The notes: generated from the letters alone by a model not told the origin. A stretch of DNA of 64,000 nt from RPQJ01 sp963746325 (GCA_963746325.1 CAVVBC010000003.1:62001-126000), one strand, 5' to 3'; numbered from the stretch's first letter, positions 39,714 through 48,879 are shown. A program made the numbers and translations.

Positions 39714-41255
39714 TCAGCGGTCGCGAGAAAAGTCGGCCGGGAAATGCTTCAGCGCGCTCATGACCGGGAACGGCGTCATGCCGCCCAGCCCGCACAGCGA
39801 TCCGTGCTGCATCGTGTCGCACAGGTTCTCGAGCTGGGCCAGGTTCGCTGGCGCGTCGACTCCCGCGATGATGCGGTCGATGACCTCGACGCCGCGGGTC
39901 GAGCCGATGCGGCAGGGCGTGCACTTGCCGCAGGATTCGATGGCGCAGAACTCCATCGCGTAGCGCGCCATGCGCGCCATGTCGACGGTGTCGTCGAAGG
40001 CGACGATGCCGCCGTGGCCCACCAGCGCGCCGATGGCGGTGAAGGCCTCGTAGTCGAGCGGGGTGTCGAACTGCGACTCAGGGATATACGCGCCGAGCGG
40101 GCCGCCCACCTGCACCGCGCGCAGCGGCCGACCCGTGGCCGAGCCGCCGCCAAAGTCGTACAGCAGCTCGCGCAGCGTGACGCCGAACGCCTTCTCGACC
40201 AGGCCGCCGTGCCTGATGTTGCCGGCGAGCTGGATCGGCAGCGTGCCGCGCGAGCGGCCCATGCCGAAGTCGCGATAGAACGCCGCGCCACGCTCGAGGA
40301 TGATCGGCACCGACGCCAGCGAGATCACGTTGTTGATGATCGTCGGCTGGCCGAACAGGCCCTTGATGGCCGGCAGGGGCGGGCGGTAGCGCACTTCGGC
40401 GCGCTTGCCCTCGAGGCTCTCGAGCAGCGCCGTTTCTTCGCCGCAGATGTAGGCGCCGGCGCCCATGCGCACTTCGAGCTCGAACGCCTTGCCGCTGCCG
40501 CAGACGTCCGGGCCGAGGAAGCCGCGCGCGCGCGCGGCCGCGATCGCTTCGCGCAGCGCATGGCCCGCATGCGGGTACTCGCAGCGCAGGTAGATGTAGC
40601 CCATCGTGGCACCCACCGCGAGGCCCGCGATGGTCATGCCCTCGACCAGGCAGAGCGGATCGCCTTCCATCAGCATGCGGTCGGAGAACGTGCCCGAGTC
40701 GCCTTCGTCGGCGTTGCAGACGACGTACTTCTGCGGCGAGTGCTGCTCCAGCACCGTGCGCCACTTGATGCCGGTGGGGAACGCGGCGCCGCCGCGGCCG
40801 CGCAGGCCGGATTCGAGCACTTCGTGCACGATCTCGGCGCCGGTCAGGCCGAGCGCGCGCTTGAGTCCGGCGAAACCGCCGTGGGCCACGTAGTCGTCGA
40901 CACTCACGGGGTCGGTCACGCCGACGCGCGCGAACGTCAGTCGTTCCTGGCGCGCGAAATACGGCAGGTCTTCGACGCGACCGACGCGCAACTCGTGCTG
41001 CGGCCGCCTCGAACAAGCCCGCCTGCACCAGGCCGGCACGAGTTCCGGCGTCACCGGGCCGTAGGCGATGCGCTGGCCTTGCGCGTCCTCGACTTCGACC
41101 AGCGGCTCGAGCCAGACCATGCCGCGCGAGCCGACGCGCGTCAGCGTGATCGGCTGGCCTTTCGCGGCCGCAGCGACCTGCAGCGCAGCCGCAGTCTCGT
41201 CGGCGCCCAGTGCCTGCGCCGCGGCATCGCGCGAAATGTAGATGCGGACGGCCAT
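39714..41255 (-). CDS. fdsB: NAD-dependent formate dehydrogenase beta (diaphorase) subunit, paired indels near the N-terminus
   Basis: A 513-residue NuoF-like subunit that binds FMN, NAD and one [4Fe-4S] cluster and passes formate electrons to NAD. SGLRGRGGAAFPTGIKWRT and ADEGDSGTFSDRMLMEGDP form the NAD/FMN site; MGAGAYICGEETALLESLEG and ESCGKCTPCRIGSTRG the FMN and cluster ligands. The N-terminal thioredoxin-like part is locally garbled between 41003 and 41035: one missing and one added base compensate, turning LVQAGLFEAA into unrelated residues. The ATG 41255 overlaps the fdsG stop (TGATG). Confidence 0.94.
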   Translation of the reverse strand: MAVRIYISRDAAAQALGADETAAALQVAAAAKGQPITLTRVGSRGMVWLEPLVEVEDAQGQRIAYGPVTPELVPAWCRRACSRRPQHELRVGRVEDLPYFARQERLTFARVGVTDPVSVDDYVAHGGFAGLKRALGLTGAEIVHEVLESGLRGRGGAAFPTGIKWRTVLEQHSPQKYVVCNADEGDSGTFSDRMLMEGDPLCLVEGMTIAGLAVGATMGYIYLRCEYPHAGHALREAIAAARARGFLGPDVCGSGKAFELEVRMGAGAYICGEETALLESLEGKRAEVRYRPPLPAIKGLFGQPTIINNVISLASVPIILERGAAFYRDFGMGRSRGTLPIQLAGNIRHGGLVEKAFGVTLRELLYDFGGGSATGRPLRAVQVGGPLGAYIPESQFDTPLDYEAFTAIGALVGHGGIVAFDDTVDMARMARYAMEFCAIESCGKCTPCRIGSTRGVEVIDRIIAGVDAPANLAQLENLCDTMQHGSLCGLGGMTPFPVMSALKHFPADFSRDR

Positions 41256-41732
41256 CAGCGATTCCGCCAGTCGGCGAGGATCGCATCGAGGCGCTCGGGC
41301 GTGACCCGCCCGTAGAGCTTTTCGTCGACCATGACCGTGGGTGCCGGCGGCGCAGTTGCCAAGGCAATACGCCGGCTCGAGCGTGAACAAGCCGTCGGCG
41401 CTGGTGCCGCCGTACTCGACGCCGAGCTCGCGCTTCGCATGCTGCTCGGTCGCCTCGCTGCGCATGGCCTGGCAGGCCTCGGCGCGGCACACGTGCACGA
41501 CGTGGCGCCCCGGCTCGTGCTGGCGGAAGTAGTGGTAGAAACTGATCACGCCGTGGACCTCGGCGCGCGACAGGTTGAGTGCATCCGCAATGCGGACGAC
41601 GCAGGCGGGGGCGATGCAGCCGAGCTCGTCCTGCACGGCGTGCAGGATGGGCAGCAGCGGACCGGGCATTCCTGCGTGCTGCGCCAGGATGCGCTCGAGG
41701 GTGGGGTTGCTTTCGAACTCGGTCGCGGCCAT
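41255..41732 (-). CDS. fdsG: NAD-dependent formate dehydrogenase gamma subunit, one frameshift
   Basis: A NuoE-like [2Fe-2S] subunit of 158 residues after correction. Cluster ligands lie in HVCRAEACQAM and AYCLGNCAAGP; LPILHAVQDELGCIA and GVISFYHYFRQHEPGRH are family blocks. The frame shifts near 41341, where removing one A restores AAGPTVMVDEKLYGRVTPER. The ATG 41732 is chosen because family similarity begins there (MAATEFES); an in-frame extension to 41882 is probably not translated. First gene of the formate dehydrogenase operon; the 157-base region upstream, 41733-41889, must hold its promoter, though no clear boxes are visible. Confidence 0.92.
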
Positions 41733-41889
41733 CGCTGAGGCACCTGCGCTCGCCGATGGGCGAGCATCGGTCGATGGTAAGGCCTGCAGAATCAGAGAGC
41801 TACAGGCGACTCGCCCTAATCGCGCCCTGTTCTTGCCTGCCCGCGACGGACGCGTGCCCCATCGCATTTCGGCATGGGCCACGGGCCCG

Positions 41890-42507
41890 TCACGGCTTGG
41901 CGCTGGGGCGCTCCGCCACTCGGTCGCGCCAGGCGGCGAGGTGCGCGAAGCCCGCCTCGGCCGGCTTGAATTTGACCAGCCGCGCGAACTCGAGACCGCA
42001 GAACGCCGTGATGTCGGCGATGGTGAAGCGGTCGCCGGCCATCCACGGCCGGGTGGCGAGCAGCGAATCGAACAGCGCCGCCGCCGCCACCATGCGCTTG
42101 CCCTGTTCGGCCGCGTAGTCCTTGAACTGCGGGTTCTCGAGCGGCAGCAGGCCCGGGTGCGTGTGCCGCACGTGGTTCGCCACCGCAGCCAGCAGCGTCA
42201 TCTCGACCTGCCGGTCGGCCATTTCGATGAACGCGCGCTCCTCGGCGTCCACGCCCATCAGGTTCGGCTCCGGGTACAGGCTTTCGAGGTAACTGCAGAT
42301 GGCGCGGGATTCGGCCAGGAAGCGGCCGTCGTCGAGTTCGAGCACCGGCACGCGCGCGATCGGGTTCATGGCCGTGAACGCCGCGCTGCGATGCTCGCCC
42401 GCGTTGAGGTCGTAGTTCTGCCGCTCGATGTGCGTGATGCCTTTCTCGAGCAGGAACATGTTGACGCGACGCGGATTCGGCGCGCCGATCGAGGTGTGCA
42501 GCTTCAT
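41890..42507 (-). CDS. Glutathione S-transferase family protein
   Basis: A 205-residue GST. The thioredoxin-like N-terminal domain (SIGAPNPRRVNMFLLEKGI; the ARVPVLELDDGRFLAESRAI glutathione-binding block with cis-Pro and ES motif) is followed by an all-helical C-terminal domain with PWMAGDRFTIADITAFCGLE, the GST N-capping-box region. The ATG 42507 follows GGAGAA. It is immediately downstream of a second GST gene, probably in one operon. The substrate is unknown; a link to formaldehyde or aldehyde detoxification is only positional. Confidence 0.9.
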   Translation of the reverse strand: MKLHTSIGAPNPRRVNMFLLEKGITHIERQNYDLNAGEHRSAAFTAMNPIARVPVLELDDGRFLAESRAICSYLESLYPEPNLMGVDAEERAFIEMADRQVEMTLLAAVANHVRHTHPGLLPLENPQFKDYAAEQGKRMVAAAALFDSLLATRPWMAGDRFTIADITAFCGLEFARLVKFKPAEAGFAHLAAWRDRVAERPSAKP

Positions 42508-42530
42508 TGGGGCGTTCTCCTTCGTGCCTG

Positions 42531-43248
42531 CTACTTCGCGCCGGTGTCGTTGCGCCGCGCCCGTGACGACCATCTTGCGCGCCTCCTCGACGAACTGGCG
42601 CGCCTTGTCGCTGTCGTCTTCGTTACCGGTCAGCTTCGACGGCGGCATCAGGATGCCTTGCTGCACCGCGGGACGTTGCCGGATCTGTTCCACCCAGCGC
42701 GTGAGGTGCGGCAGGTCGTCGAACGGCACACCCGACCACTTGCGATGTCCGTACCCAGGCCCAGTTGGCGATGTCGGCGATCGAGTAGTCGCCGGCGAGG
42801 TATTCGTGGTCGCGCCAGGTGACCGTCGAGCACCGTGAACAGCCGCTTCACCTCGGCCTGGTAGCGGTCGATCGCGGGCTGGATCTTCTCGGGAAAGTAG
42901 CGGAAGAACACGTTGGCCTGGCCCATCATCGGGCCGACGCCGCCCATCTGGAACATCAGCCACTGCAGGACGAGCGAGCGGCCCTTGGCGTCGGCGGGCA
43001 TGCAGCCGGCCGGTCTTCTCGGCGAGGTAGATCAGGATCGCGCCCGATTCGAACACGGCGAAGTCGCCGGCATCGTGATCGATGATCGCCGGGATGCGGC
43101 CGTTGGGATTGATCGCCAGGAACCACGGCTCCTTCTGTTCCGCCCTGGTGAAGTCCAGCACGCGCATGTCGTACGGCAGCGCGAGTTCTTCGAGCGCGAT
43201 GGAAACCTTGTGCCCGTTGGGCGTGGCGGCCGTAAACAGTTCGATCAT
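42531..43248 (-). CDS. Glutathione S-transferase (YfcG/YghU-like Nu class), four single-base insertions
   Basis: The N-terminal half, MIELFTAATPNGHKVSIALE then NPNGRIPAIIDHDAG and AVFESGAILIYLAEKTGR, matches Nu-class GST/disulfide reductases such as YfcG. The frame changes near 43003, 42820, 42740 and 42560. Removing one base at each gives EKTGRLMPADAKGR, HEYLAGDYSIADIANWAWVR, HRKWSGVPFDDLPHLTRWVE and a C-terminus VVTGARNDTGAK ending at TAG 42533-42531. The corrected length is then 237 residues, and the arithmetic fits exactly four added bases. The ATG 43248 follows GGAG. Without correction the frame reads into the next GST gene, giving a false fusion. Confidence 0.83.
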
Positions 43249-43311
43249 GCAGGACTCCAGCAGGTGCCGGGTGACGGCTGCGTGAAAGTTAAGATTATCG
43301 CGCGCGCGCGG

Positions 43312-44101
43312 TCAGGGGCTGCGCGCTGCGCCAGGCGCCTGGGCGTCCTGGAGCGCTGCCAGTGCGCGCTCGAGCACGACCACGTCGCCGCTGATGTTCG
43401 CGCGCGCAGAAAAAACCTCTGAATACTGGTAGCGCAGCTCGGCCTGAATTCCAGCGTCAGCCCGCAGCGCGGCCGCCGTCTCCTCGATCACATCCGCGGC
43501 GACATCAAGATTGCATTCGTCCATGAAGCCGACGATCACCTGCGCGTCATCGCGGACGTCGCTGCAGCCCGCGCGCAGTGCCTTCTGCAGGTCCAGCGGG
43601 ATGATGGTGCGTACGCGGTGTCGATAGGCGGAGTGGGATATCGAATCGAAGACGAGACGCGCCGTGTCGGCGGCGTAGTAATCCGTGACGCCACTTTCAA
43701 GCGCCACGCGCGGCAGCAAGCCGGTGTCGCCGGAGGAGACGATCTCGTCCCAGGTCGCGCGCGTCTGCGGCGCGAAGTTGATCTCGCTGGCCCGGTAGGC
43801 GCTGACGACCAGGTCCTTGGCATCGGACCGGGGATCGGCGAGCAGTGCGTTCGTGCGCTCGACGCTTTCCAGCACCGCACCGAAATAGACGGCGAGCGCG
43901 CGACGCGCGACCAGGTCCTTGCCAAGGTCCGCCGTCAGTCGCTCGGCATAGGCCCGCCCCAGGCGCTTGTCGGCTTCGCGTTCATTCCAGTTCGCGACCT
44001 GGATACCGACAGAAGACACCGACCACGACGATCACGAAGTCGATCGCGATCGCGGTCCATTCCTGCCTGCGGAAATGCCCGATGACGCGGCGCAGGATCA
44101 T
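43312..44101 (-). CDS. DUF6090-type membrane protein, one frameshift near the N-terminus
   Basis: The corrected protein is about 262 residues. MILRRVIGHFRRQEWTAIAI leads into a single membrane span (DFVIVVVGVFVGIQVANW) and then NEREADKRLGRAYAERLTA and a helical extracytoplasmic domain. This N-terminal pattern is the hallmark of the DUF6090 family, whose function is unknown. The frame shifts near 44011 in TCTTCTGTCGG, where one extra T breaks VFVGIQV; the annotated-looking shorter ORF starting at 44019 is therefore truncated. No RBS stands out. It is not in an obvious operon. Confidence 0.72.
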
Positions 44102-44301
44102 GGCCCGGACGTTCCCCCTTCAAGATTCAGCGCCGGCGAAGCGCCGACGGCGTGACGGAGCGTACTTGCAAGCAGTGGCACTGTCGACCAGGCAGGGTTC
44201 ATGGGCGGCGATGCGCTGAACCGTGCGTGTGGAGCGGTGAACGACACAGCTGCGCGCGGACGACAGCGAGTACATTGGCAGCCGTCCGTGGAGGGAATGC
44301 G

Positions 44302-44505
44302 ATGCTCAAGTTCCTGCTGTGGCTGCTGCTGTTCGTGTTCTGCTGGCCGCTCGCCATCCTGGCCGTGCTGCTGTGGCCGCTGGCCTGGCTGATCACGCTG
44401 CCGTTCCGGTTGATCGGCATCGTGGTCGAAGGCGTCTTCGCGTTCCTGCGTTCGGTGGTGTTGTTGCCGGCCCGGGTGCTGGGCGGCGGCCCGGGGCACG
44501 CCTGA
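44302..44505 (+). CDS. Small hydrophobic membrane protein, unknown function
   Basis: A 67-residue protein beginning MLKFLLWLLLFVFCWPLAIL and continuing with a second hydrophobic stretch (LAWLITLPFRLIGIVVEGVF), so two membrane spans are likely. ATG 44302 is preceded by GGAGGG at 44291-44296, a strong ribosome binding site that argues for real translation. No family name is recognised. The 200 bases before it (44102-44301) show no gene that I can support. Confidence 0.65.
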   Translation: MLKFLLWLLLFVFCWPLAILAVLLWPLAWLITLPFRLIGIVVEGVFAFLRSVVLLPARVLGGGPGHA

Positions 44506-44562
44506 CCGCTGCTCGCGGGCCCGGCTCGCCGGGTGAGCCCGGCGCTGGCCTACGCTCGCCGG

Positions 44563-44812
44563 ATGATCGACCTGGGGTCCATTGCCGGCCTGCTGGCGCG
44601 TCAGCACGAGCTGCACGCGTACTGCTGCCGTTGTGATCGGTGGCGGGTGCTGGATCTCGCCCAGATGGTGCGTCAGGGCAGGGGAGACGTTGCGCCTGCC
44701 GTTGCGTGTGCGGTGCCGTGACTGCGGCGCGGCGGGGCAGTTGCAGGTCCGGCCGCCGATGCCGGCGCGAGGATCAGTCGGCTGGATCGTCAGCCCGAGC
44801 GTGACGATTTGA
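44563..44812 (+). CDS. Small zinc-ribbon-like protein, one frameshift
   Basis: After removal of one G near 44687 (GACGTTGCG) the reading is about 82 residues: MIDLGSIAGLLARQHELHAY, then CCRCDRWRVLDLAQMV and, after the correction, LPLRVRCRDCGAAGQLQVR. Two CxxC pairs (CCRC and CRDC) about 35 residues apart form a probable zinc ribbon. Comparable small proteins of unknown role are common in proteobacteria. GTG 44533 is an alternative start in frame. Confidence 0.55.
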
Positions 44813-44879
44813 GCGGCGGCGTGGCTTGCTGGTGTCCTGGACCGGCCGAAATGCGCGATACGTGCCTGTCGACGGTCGT

Positions 44880-44999
44880 TTACCGCTCCGTGCCCGGCCG
44901 CATGGCGCACGGCATGTCGTCCTTCGCCATCAGCGACAGGCTGATTGCAAGCACTCCGAAAAACACGCCCGCGAAGAAGGCAACGATCAACCAGAGCAT
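44880..44999 (-). CDS. Very small single-span membrane protein, DUF3789-like
   Basis: A 39-residue ORF: MLWLIVAFFAGVFFGVLAIS then LSLMAKDDMPCAMRPG. One membrane span with small-residue spacing (FxxGxFFGxL) and a following KDD resembles DUF3789 proteins. AAGGAA lies 7 bases upstream of ATG 44999. The region between it and the tRNA (45000-45228) holds no further gene that I can support. Too short for certainty. Confidence 0.45.
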   Translation of the reverse strand: MLWLIVAFFAGVFFGVLAISLSLMAKDDMPCAMRPGTER

Positions 45000-45228
45000 T
45001 TGCTGTTTCCTTGTCGCATTACCGCTGGCATGTCCAGACGACACCGTAAGCAACTCGGAGTGACAATAGACGCTGCCGCAGGCGATGTAGGTACGCTGGC
45101 GCACATAGAGCGGCGCTGTACGGGTGCAATGGTCGTTGCAACCGGCGGCTGGCGAACGCCCGGTTGCCTGCCGAGGCTGTGTCCGGAAACGGTGCGCAGC
45201 ATTTCCGTGACGGCTAGACTGCGCGCGG

Positions 45229-45315
45229 GCCCCGGTGGCGAAATTGGTATCCGCAACAGACTTAAAATCTGTCGGCCGCAAGGCCATGCCGGTTCGACTC
45301 CGGCCCGGGGCACCA
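45229..45315 (+). tRNA. tRNA-Leu (anticodon UAA)
   Basis: GCCCCGG (45229-45235) pairs with CCGGGGC (45305-45311), followed by discriminator A and an encoded CCA. The anticodon arm ACAGA-CTTAAAA-TCTGT gives UAA. A long variable arm (CGGCCGCAAGGCC) and the T arm GCCGGTTCGACTCCGGC are present, as expected for a class II leucine tRNA. Confidence 0.97.
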
Positions 45316-45384
45316 TCTCGACCAGGCTGCCGCTTTGCATACAGACCGGAGCGGCGCGTCTGGAGAGTGACGGCCCCCGATCTA

Positions 45385-46797
45385 CTAGGCAAGGCTGGCC
45401 GGCCGGACCGTCCCGGCCTCGACCCGATTGCGCCCTGAGCGCTTGGCCCGGTACAGGCAGGCATCGGCGTGATCCAGCAGCGTCGAAGCCGCGGGTTCCG
45501 CGTCGCTGAACGCGAGGCCGATGCTGATCGTGACGCGCAGTCCGGGTGAAACCGCGCCCCAATCCTCGCGCTCCACGACCAGCCGCAATTCCTCGCACAT
45601 GCGCGCCGCGTCCGTCTCACCGACGCCGATGAAGCAGAAGACGAACTCTTCGCCGCCGTAGCGGGCAACGAGGTCGCAGTCGCGTGCCTGGCCAGCGAAG
45701 ATCCGGCCCACCCGCTCCAGCACACGATCGCCAATGCCGTGCGAGTGCTCGTCGTTGATGTTCTTGAAGTGATCGATGTCTGCCAGCGCCACCGCAATGG
45801 CGCGCCGCTCGGCCCGCGCCAGGGCGATCTCCCGCAACAGGAACTCATCGGCATGACGACGGCTGTTAAGTCCCGTCAACGGGTCCCGCGCCAGCAGTCG
45901 CTCCAGTTGCTGGGTCTTTTCATGCAGCGCCCCGGTGCGCTTCTCGACCAGGCGCTCGAGCCGCAGACGCATCTCGGCGAAACTCTTGAGTGCCAGCATG
46001 CCCGCGATGAGCACCGCGAGCAGCAACAGGAACACCTCGACTTCCATGCGATTCCAGACGATGGCGACCAGCACGGCCGCGAGCCCCGCCATCATTTCCG
46101 TCGCAATATCGGACCAGCTCAGGGAGTAGGGCGTCCGCGGCGCACGCATCCGCACCAGGATCATCATGCCGCCTTCATTGACGACCTGCATCGCGAGCAA
46201 CAGCAGCACCACGGCGGCGAGCGTCTCGAGGCCGAGTTGCATGAGGGGCACCGCACCGCCGATCGCCACGTACAGGAGGCCCGATCCCAGCACCATCAGG
46301 GTCATCAGTCCGGCGTTGGTGATCGCCGCCAGCGCAACGTCGGGCAACGGAACCCCCTTGCGCAGCCGATGCCAGGGGTAGAGCAGGGACGCGAGCCCAT
46401 TGATCCAGGCGGCATCGACGGGCCCAAGCACGAGAATGCTCGAGACCTGCGCCACGCGGTCGAACGAGACGTGGCCGAAGACGGGATGCGCGTAGCCGAT
46501 CGCGATCGTGAACAGGCCGAACAGCAGGAAGAAAAGCAGGACGGGCCAATCCTGCGCTGTGGCGGTGCCGCCCGGCAGGGCGAGCGCAATGGCCAACAGG
46601 GCGCCGGTGAACAGGAGTCCGCCGTAAATTGCCTCACCGGTCGTCGGGCTGGACCGGACGGGTACAGGTGCCGCGTCGGTCACGGACTGCCATTCCCCGC
46701 CGGCATCGAGTGCCTGGTTTGCCGCGGCAGTCGCCGGGGTTGTTTTCGATTCGAAGCCAGGTTCATCCCGGGACACTAGCAGCATCCGGGCAGCCAT
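45385..46797 (-). CDS. Membrane-anchored diguanylate cyclase (GGDEF domain)
   Basis: An intact 470-residue protein. Six to eight hydrophobic segments fill residues 55-275 (for instance VLLFFLLFGLFTIAIGYAH and TLAAVVLLLLAMQVV), a short coiled stretch (RLERLVEKRTGALHEKTQQL) follows, and then a GGDEF domain from about residue 303. The active-site signature GGEEF is at 381-385 and the inhibitory RxxD site (RDCD, 372-375) is intact, so it should make cyclic di-GMP and be subject to product inhibition. The membrane part may sense a signal; no known sensor domain is recognised. Its 5' end neighbours the 3' end of the GntR gene. Confidence 0.93.
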   Translation of the reverse strand: MAARMLLVSRDEPGFESKTTPATAAANQALDAGGEWQSVTDAAPVPVRSSPTTGEAIYGGLLFTGALLAIALALPGGTATAQDWPVLLFFLLFGLFTIAIGYAHPVFGHVSFDRVAQVSSILVLGPVDAAWINGLASLLYPWHRLRKGVPLPDVALAAITNAGLMTLMVLGSGLLYVAIGGAVPLMQLGLETLAAVVLLLLAMQVVNEGGMMILVRMRAPRTPYSLSWSDIATEMMAGLAAVLVAIVWNRMEVEVFLLLLAVLIAGMLALKSFAEMRLRLERLVEKRTGALHEKTQQLERLLARDPLTGLNSRRHADEFLLREIALARAERRAIAVALADIDHFKNINDEHSHGIGDRVLERVGRIFAGQARDCDLVARYGGEEFVFCFIGVGETDAARMCEELRLVVEREDWGAVSPGLRVTISIGLAFSDAEPAASTLLDHADACLYRAKRSGRNRVEAGTVRPASLA

Positions 46798-46836
46798 GCC
46801 CGCGGGACCCCGATTCGCGCGGGAACGCGCGGCCGG

Positions 46837-47605
46837 TCAGTCGGCCATCGGGATGGTGCCGACCCGCGTGTCGAGCGCGATACCGGCCAATTCGTAGCCG
46901 CGACGGAAGTCCTGCACGTGCCGGGTCATCCAGGACTCGGCCTCGTCGGGCTTGCGCTCGCGGATGGCTTCCACGATGCAGCGCTGCGCGACGAGAATGC
47001 GTGTGCGTCCCTGCGGGACGCGATCGATCATGCGGCGCAGGGAAGGGGCGAGCAGCCGCGTGACAGGCTGCATGGCAAGCTGCAGCACTCGATTGCCGCT
47101 CGAGCTCTGCCAGCTTGCCGAAAAATTCGACGACATGCCCCACGGCGCCGTCGGCCGATCGCGCAGTTTCCATGGCCACCACGATCGCTTCGAGCGCGAC
47201 GACGTCGGCGGCCTTGCCGCGCTCTGCGGTCAGCGCGGACACGCGCGGCGCAACGGCCAGCATCGCCTCCCAGAGTTCGATGAACGTCACGTCGTCCAGT
47301 GCCAGGGCGCGGCCGACCCGCGACGCGGTCTCCGCCTGGTCGGGTCGGGTGACTTTCAAGCGTTTGGCACCGCCCTCGCGCCCGACCAGGCCGCTGGATT
47401 CGAGCCGGCGCAGCGCTTCGCGCACCGTGGAGCGATTGACCGCGAACTGCTCTGCCAGCTCCGTCTCGGTGGGCAAGGCATCGCCCGGGCGCAGGCTGCG
47501 CCGGAGAATCTTCTGTTCGATTACAGTCGAGATCCGGTGCGATGCGGACTGCCGCGCGAGGGGCTCGAACAGGGGCGCCTTGTAAGCCGGGATTGCTTCG
47601 GTCAT
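46837..47605 (-). CDS. GntR-family (FCD) transcriptional regulator, one frameshift
   Basis: A 255-residue regulator after correction. The winged helix-turn-helix at the N-terminus is clear (LRPGDALPTETELAEQFAVN then RSTVREALRRLESSGLVGRE), followed by a helical FCD/FadR-type effector domain. The frame shifts near 47103; removing one G in CTCGAGC joins KLAEL to SGNRVLQLAMQPVTRLLAPS. It is divergent from the leucine-degradation operon, and a perfect palindrome lies in the 84-base gap, so it probably represses that operon and itself, with an acyl-CoA or branched-chain acid as effector. The ligand is inferred. Confidence 0.87.
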
Positions 47606-47627
47606 GGAGCGTTCCGATTGACGGATA

Positions 47628-47642
47628 GTCCGATTGTCGGAC
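47628..47642. promoter_or_regulatory. Candidate GntR operator between the regulator and the leucine operon
   Basis: GTCCGA-TTG-TCGGAC is a perfect 6+3+6 palindrome in the 84-base gap between the divergent starts at 47605 and 47690. An AT-rich CAATATAGG (47642-47650), which could be a -10 element, adjoins it. The position suits a repressor site that controls both genes. Confidence 0.6.
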
Positions 47643-47689
47643 AATATAGGCGTCCGTTCCAGCCTACGCAACTCCCCGAGGACCCACCC

Positions 47690-48847
47690 ATGTTCGATTT
47701 CGACTTCGGTCTCGGCGAGGACATCGACCTGCTGCGCTCCACGGTGCGCGATTTCGCCGCCACCGAGATCGCGCCGCGCGCGGCGGACATCGACCGCACC
47801 AACGCCTTCCCGATGGATCTCTGGCGCAAGTTTGGCGACCTGGGACTCCTCGGCATCACGGTCGCCCCCGAGTTCGGCGGCAGCGGCATGGGCTATCTCG
47901 CGCATGTCATCGCCATGGAAGAAATCAGTCGCGCATCGGGCAGCGTCGCGCTGTCGTACGGCGCCCACTCCAACCTGTGCGTCAACCAGATCCATCGCTG
48001 GGGCACGCAGGCGCAAAAGGAACGCTACCTGCCACAGCTCCTGACCGGGGAGCACGTAGGTGCTCTCGCCATGAGCGAACCCGGTTCGGGTTCCGACGTC
48101 ATGAGCATGCGGTTGCACGCGCGCCCGCAAGGCGACCGCTACGTGCTCAACGGCAACAAGTTCTGGATCACCAACGGGCCGATCGCGAACACGCTGGTCG
48201 TCTACGCCACGGTCGACCCGGCAGCGGGTACCAAGGGCGTCACCGCCTTCCTGGTCGAGAAAGGGTTCAAGGGTTTCGCCACCACGCAGAAGCTGGACAA
48301 GCTGGGCATGCGCGGCTCGGACACCTGCGAGCTCGTGTTCACGGATTGTGAAGTCCCAGCCGAGAACGTCCTGGGCCACGTCGGCGAGGGTGCGCGGGTG
48401 CTCATGAGCGGCCTCGATTACGAGCGGGTCGTGCTCGCCGGGGGTCCACTGGGCCTGATGCGCGCCTGCCTCGACGCCGTCGTGCCGTACGTCCACGAGC
48501 GCAAGCAGTTCGGCGCGCCCATCGGCTCGTTCCAGCTCATGCAGGGCAAGCTCGCCGACATGTACACCACGCTCAGCTCCTGCTGCGCCTACGTCTATGC
48601 GGTCGCGCGTGCCTGCGACGCCGGCAAGACCACTCGCATGGACTCCGCGGGCTGCATCCTGCTCGCGGCCGAGAAGGCGACGCAGGTGGCGCTCGAAGGC
48701 ATCCAGGCCCTGGGCGGCAACGGCTACATCAACGACTACCCGACCGGGCGTATCCTGCGGGACGCCAAGCTGTACGAAATCGGCGCGGGCACCAGCGAGA
48801 TCCGCCGCATGCTGATCGGGCGGGAGCTCTTCGCCGCCACAGCCTGA
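47690..48847 (+). CDS. ivd: Isovaleryl-CoA dehydrogenase
   Basis: An intact 385-residue acyl-CoA dehydrogenase. The catalytic Glu245 in SGLDYERVVLAGG sits at the position typical of isovaleryl-CoA dehydrogenases (LERLVLAGGP) rather than the C-terminal position of the medium-chain enzymes. LAMSEPGSGSDV and WITNGP are FAD-site motifs, and QALGGNGYINDYPTGRILRD closes the protein. It converts isovaleryl-CoA to 3-methylcrotonyl-CoA. It starts an operon with MaoC, CitE and the two methylcrotonyl-CoA carboxylase genes, which makes the leucine assignment firm. Confidence 0.93.
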   Translation: MFDFDFGLGEDIDLLRSTVRDFAATEIAPRAADIDRTNAFPMDLWRKFGDLGLLGITVAPEFGGSGMGYLAHVIAMEEISRASGSVALSYGAHSNLCVNQIHRWGTQAQKERYLPQLLTGEHVGALAMSEPGSGSDVMSMRLHARPQGDRYVLNGNKFWITNGPIANTLVVYATVDPAAGTKGVTAFLVEKGFKGFATTQKLDKLGMRGSDTCELVFTDCEVPAENVLGHVGEGARVLMSGLDYERVVLAGGPLGLMRACLDAVVPYVHERKQFGAPIGSFQLMQGKLADMYTTLSSCCAYVYAVARACDAGKTTRMDSAGCILLAAEKATQVALEGIQALGGNGYINDYPTGRILRDAKLYEIGAGTSEIRRMLIGRELFAATA

Positions 48848-48879
48848 GCCAGCCGACCAGATCGACGGGAGAACGGACG

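Noticed and set aside
39714..41882. A fused FdsG-FdsB protein
   Set aside because: The frame runs on only because of an insertion near 41341. Correcting it restores an fdsG stop that overlaps the fdsB start, as usual.
41890..43248. A double-GST fusion protein
   Set aside because: It depends on four insertions in the upstream gene; the corrected frame stops at 42531, ahead of an independent start with a ribosome binding site.
44880..45854. A 324-residue minus-strand protein running across the tRNA gene
   Set aside because: It overlaps the tRNA and the diguanylate cyclase gene in another frame; only its last 39 codons, with their own ribosome binding site, look like a gene.
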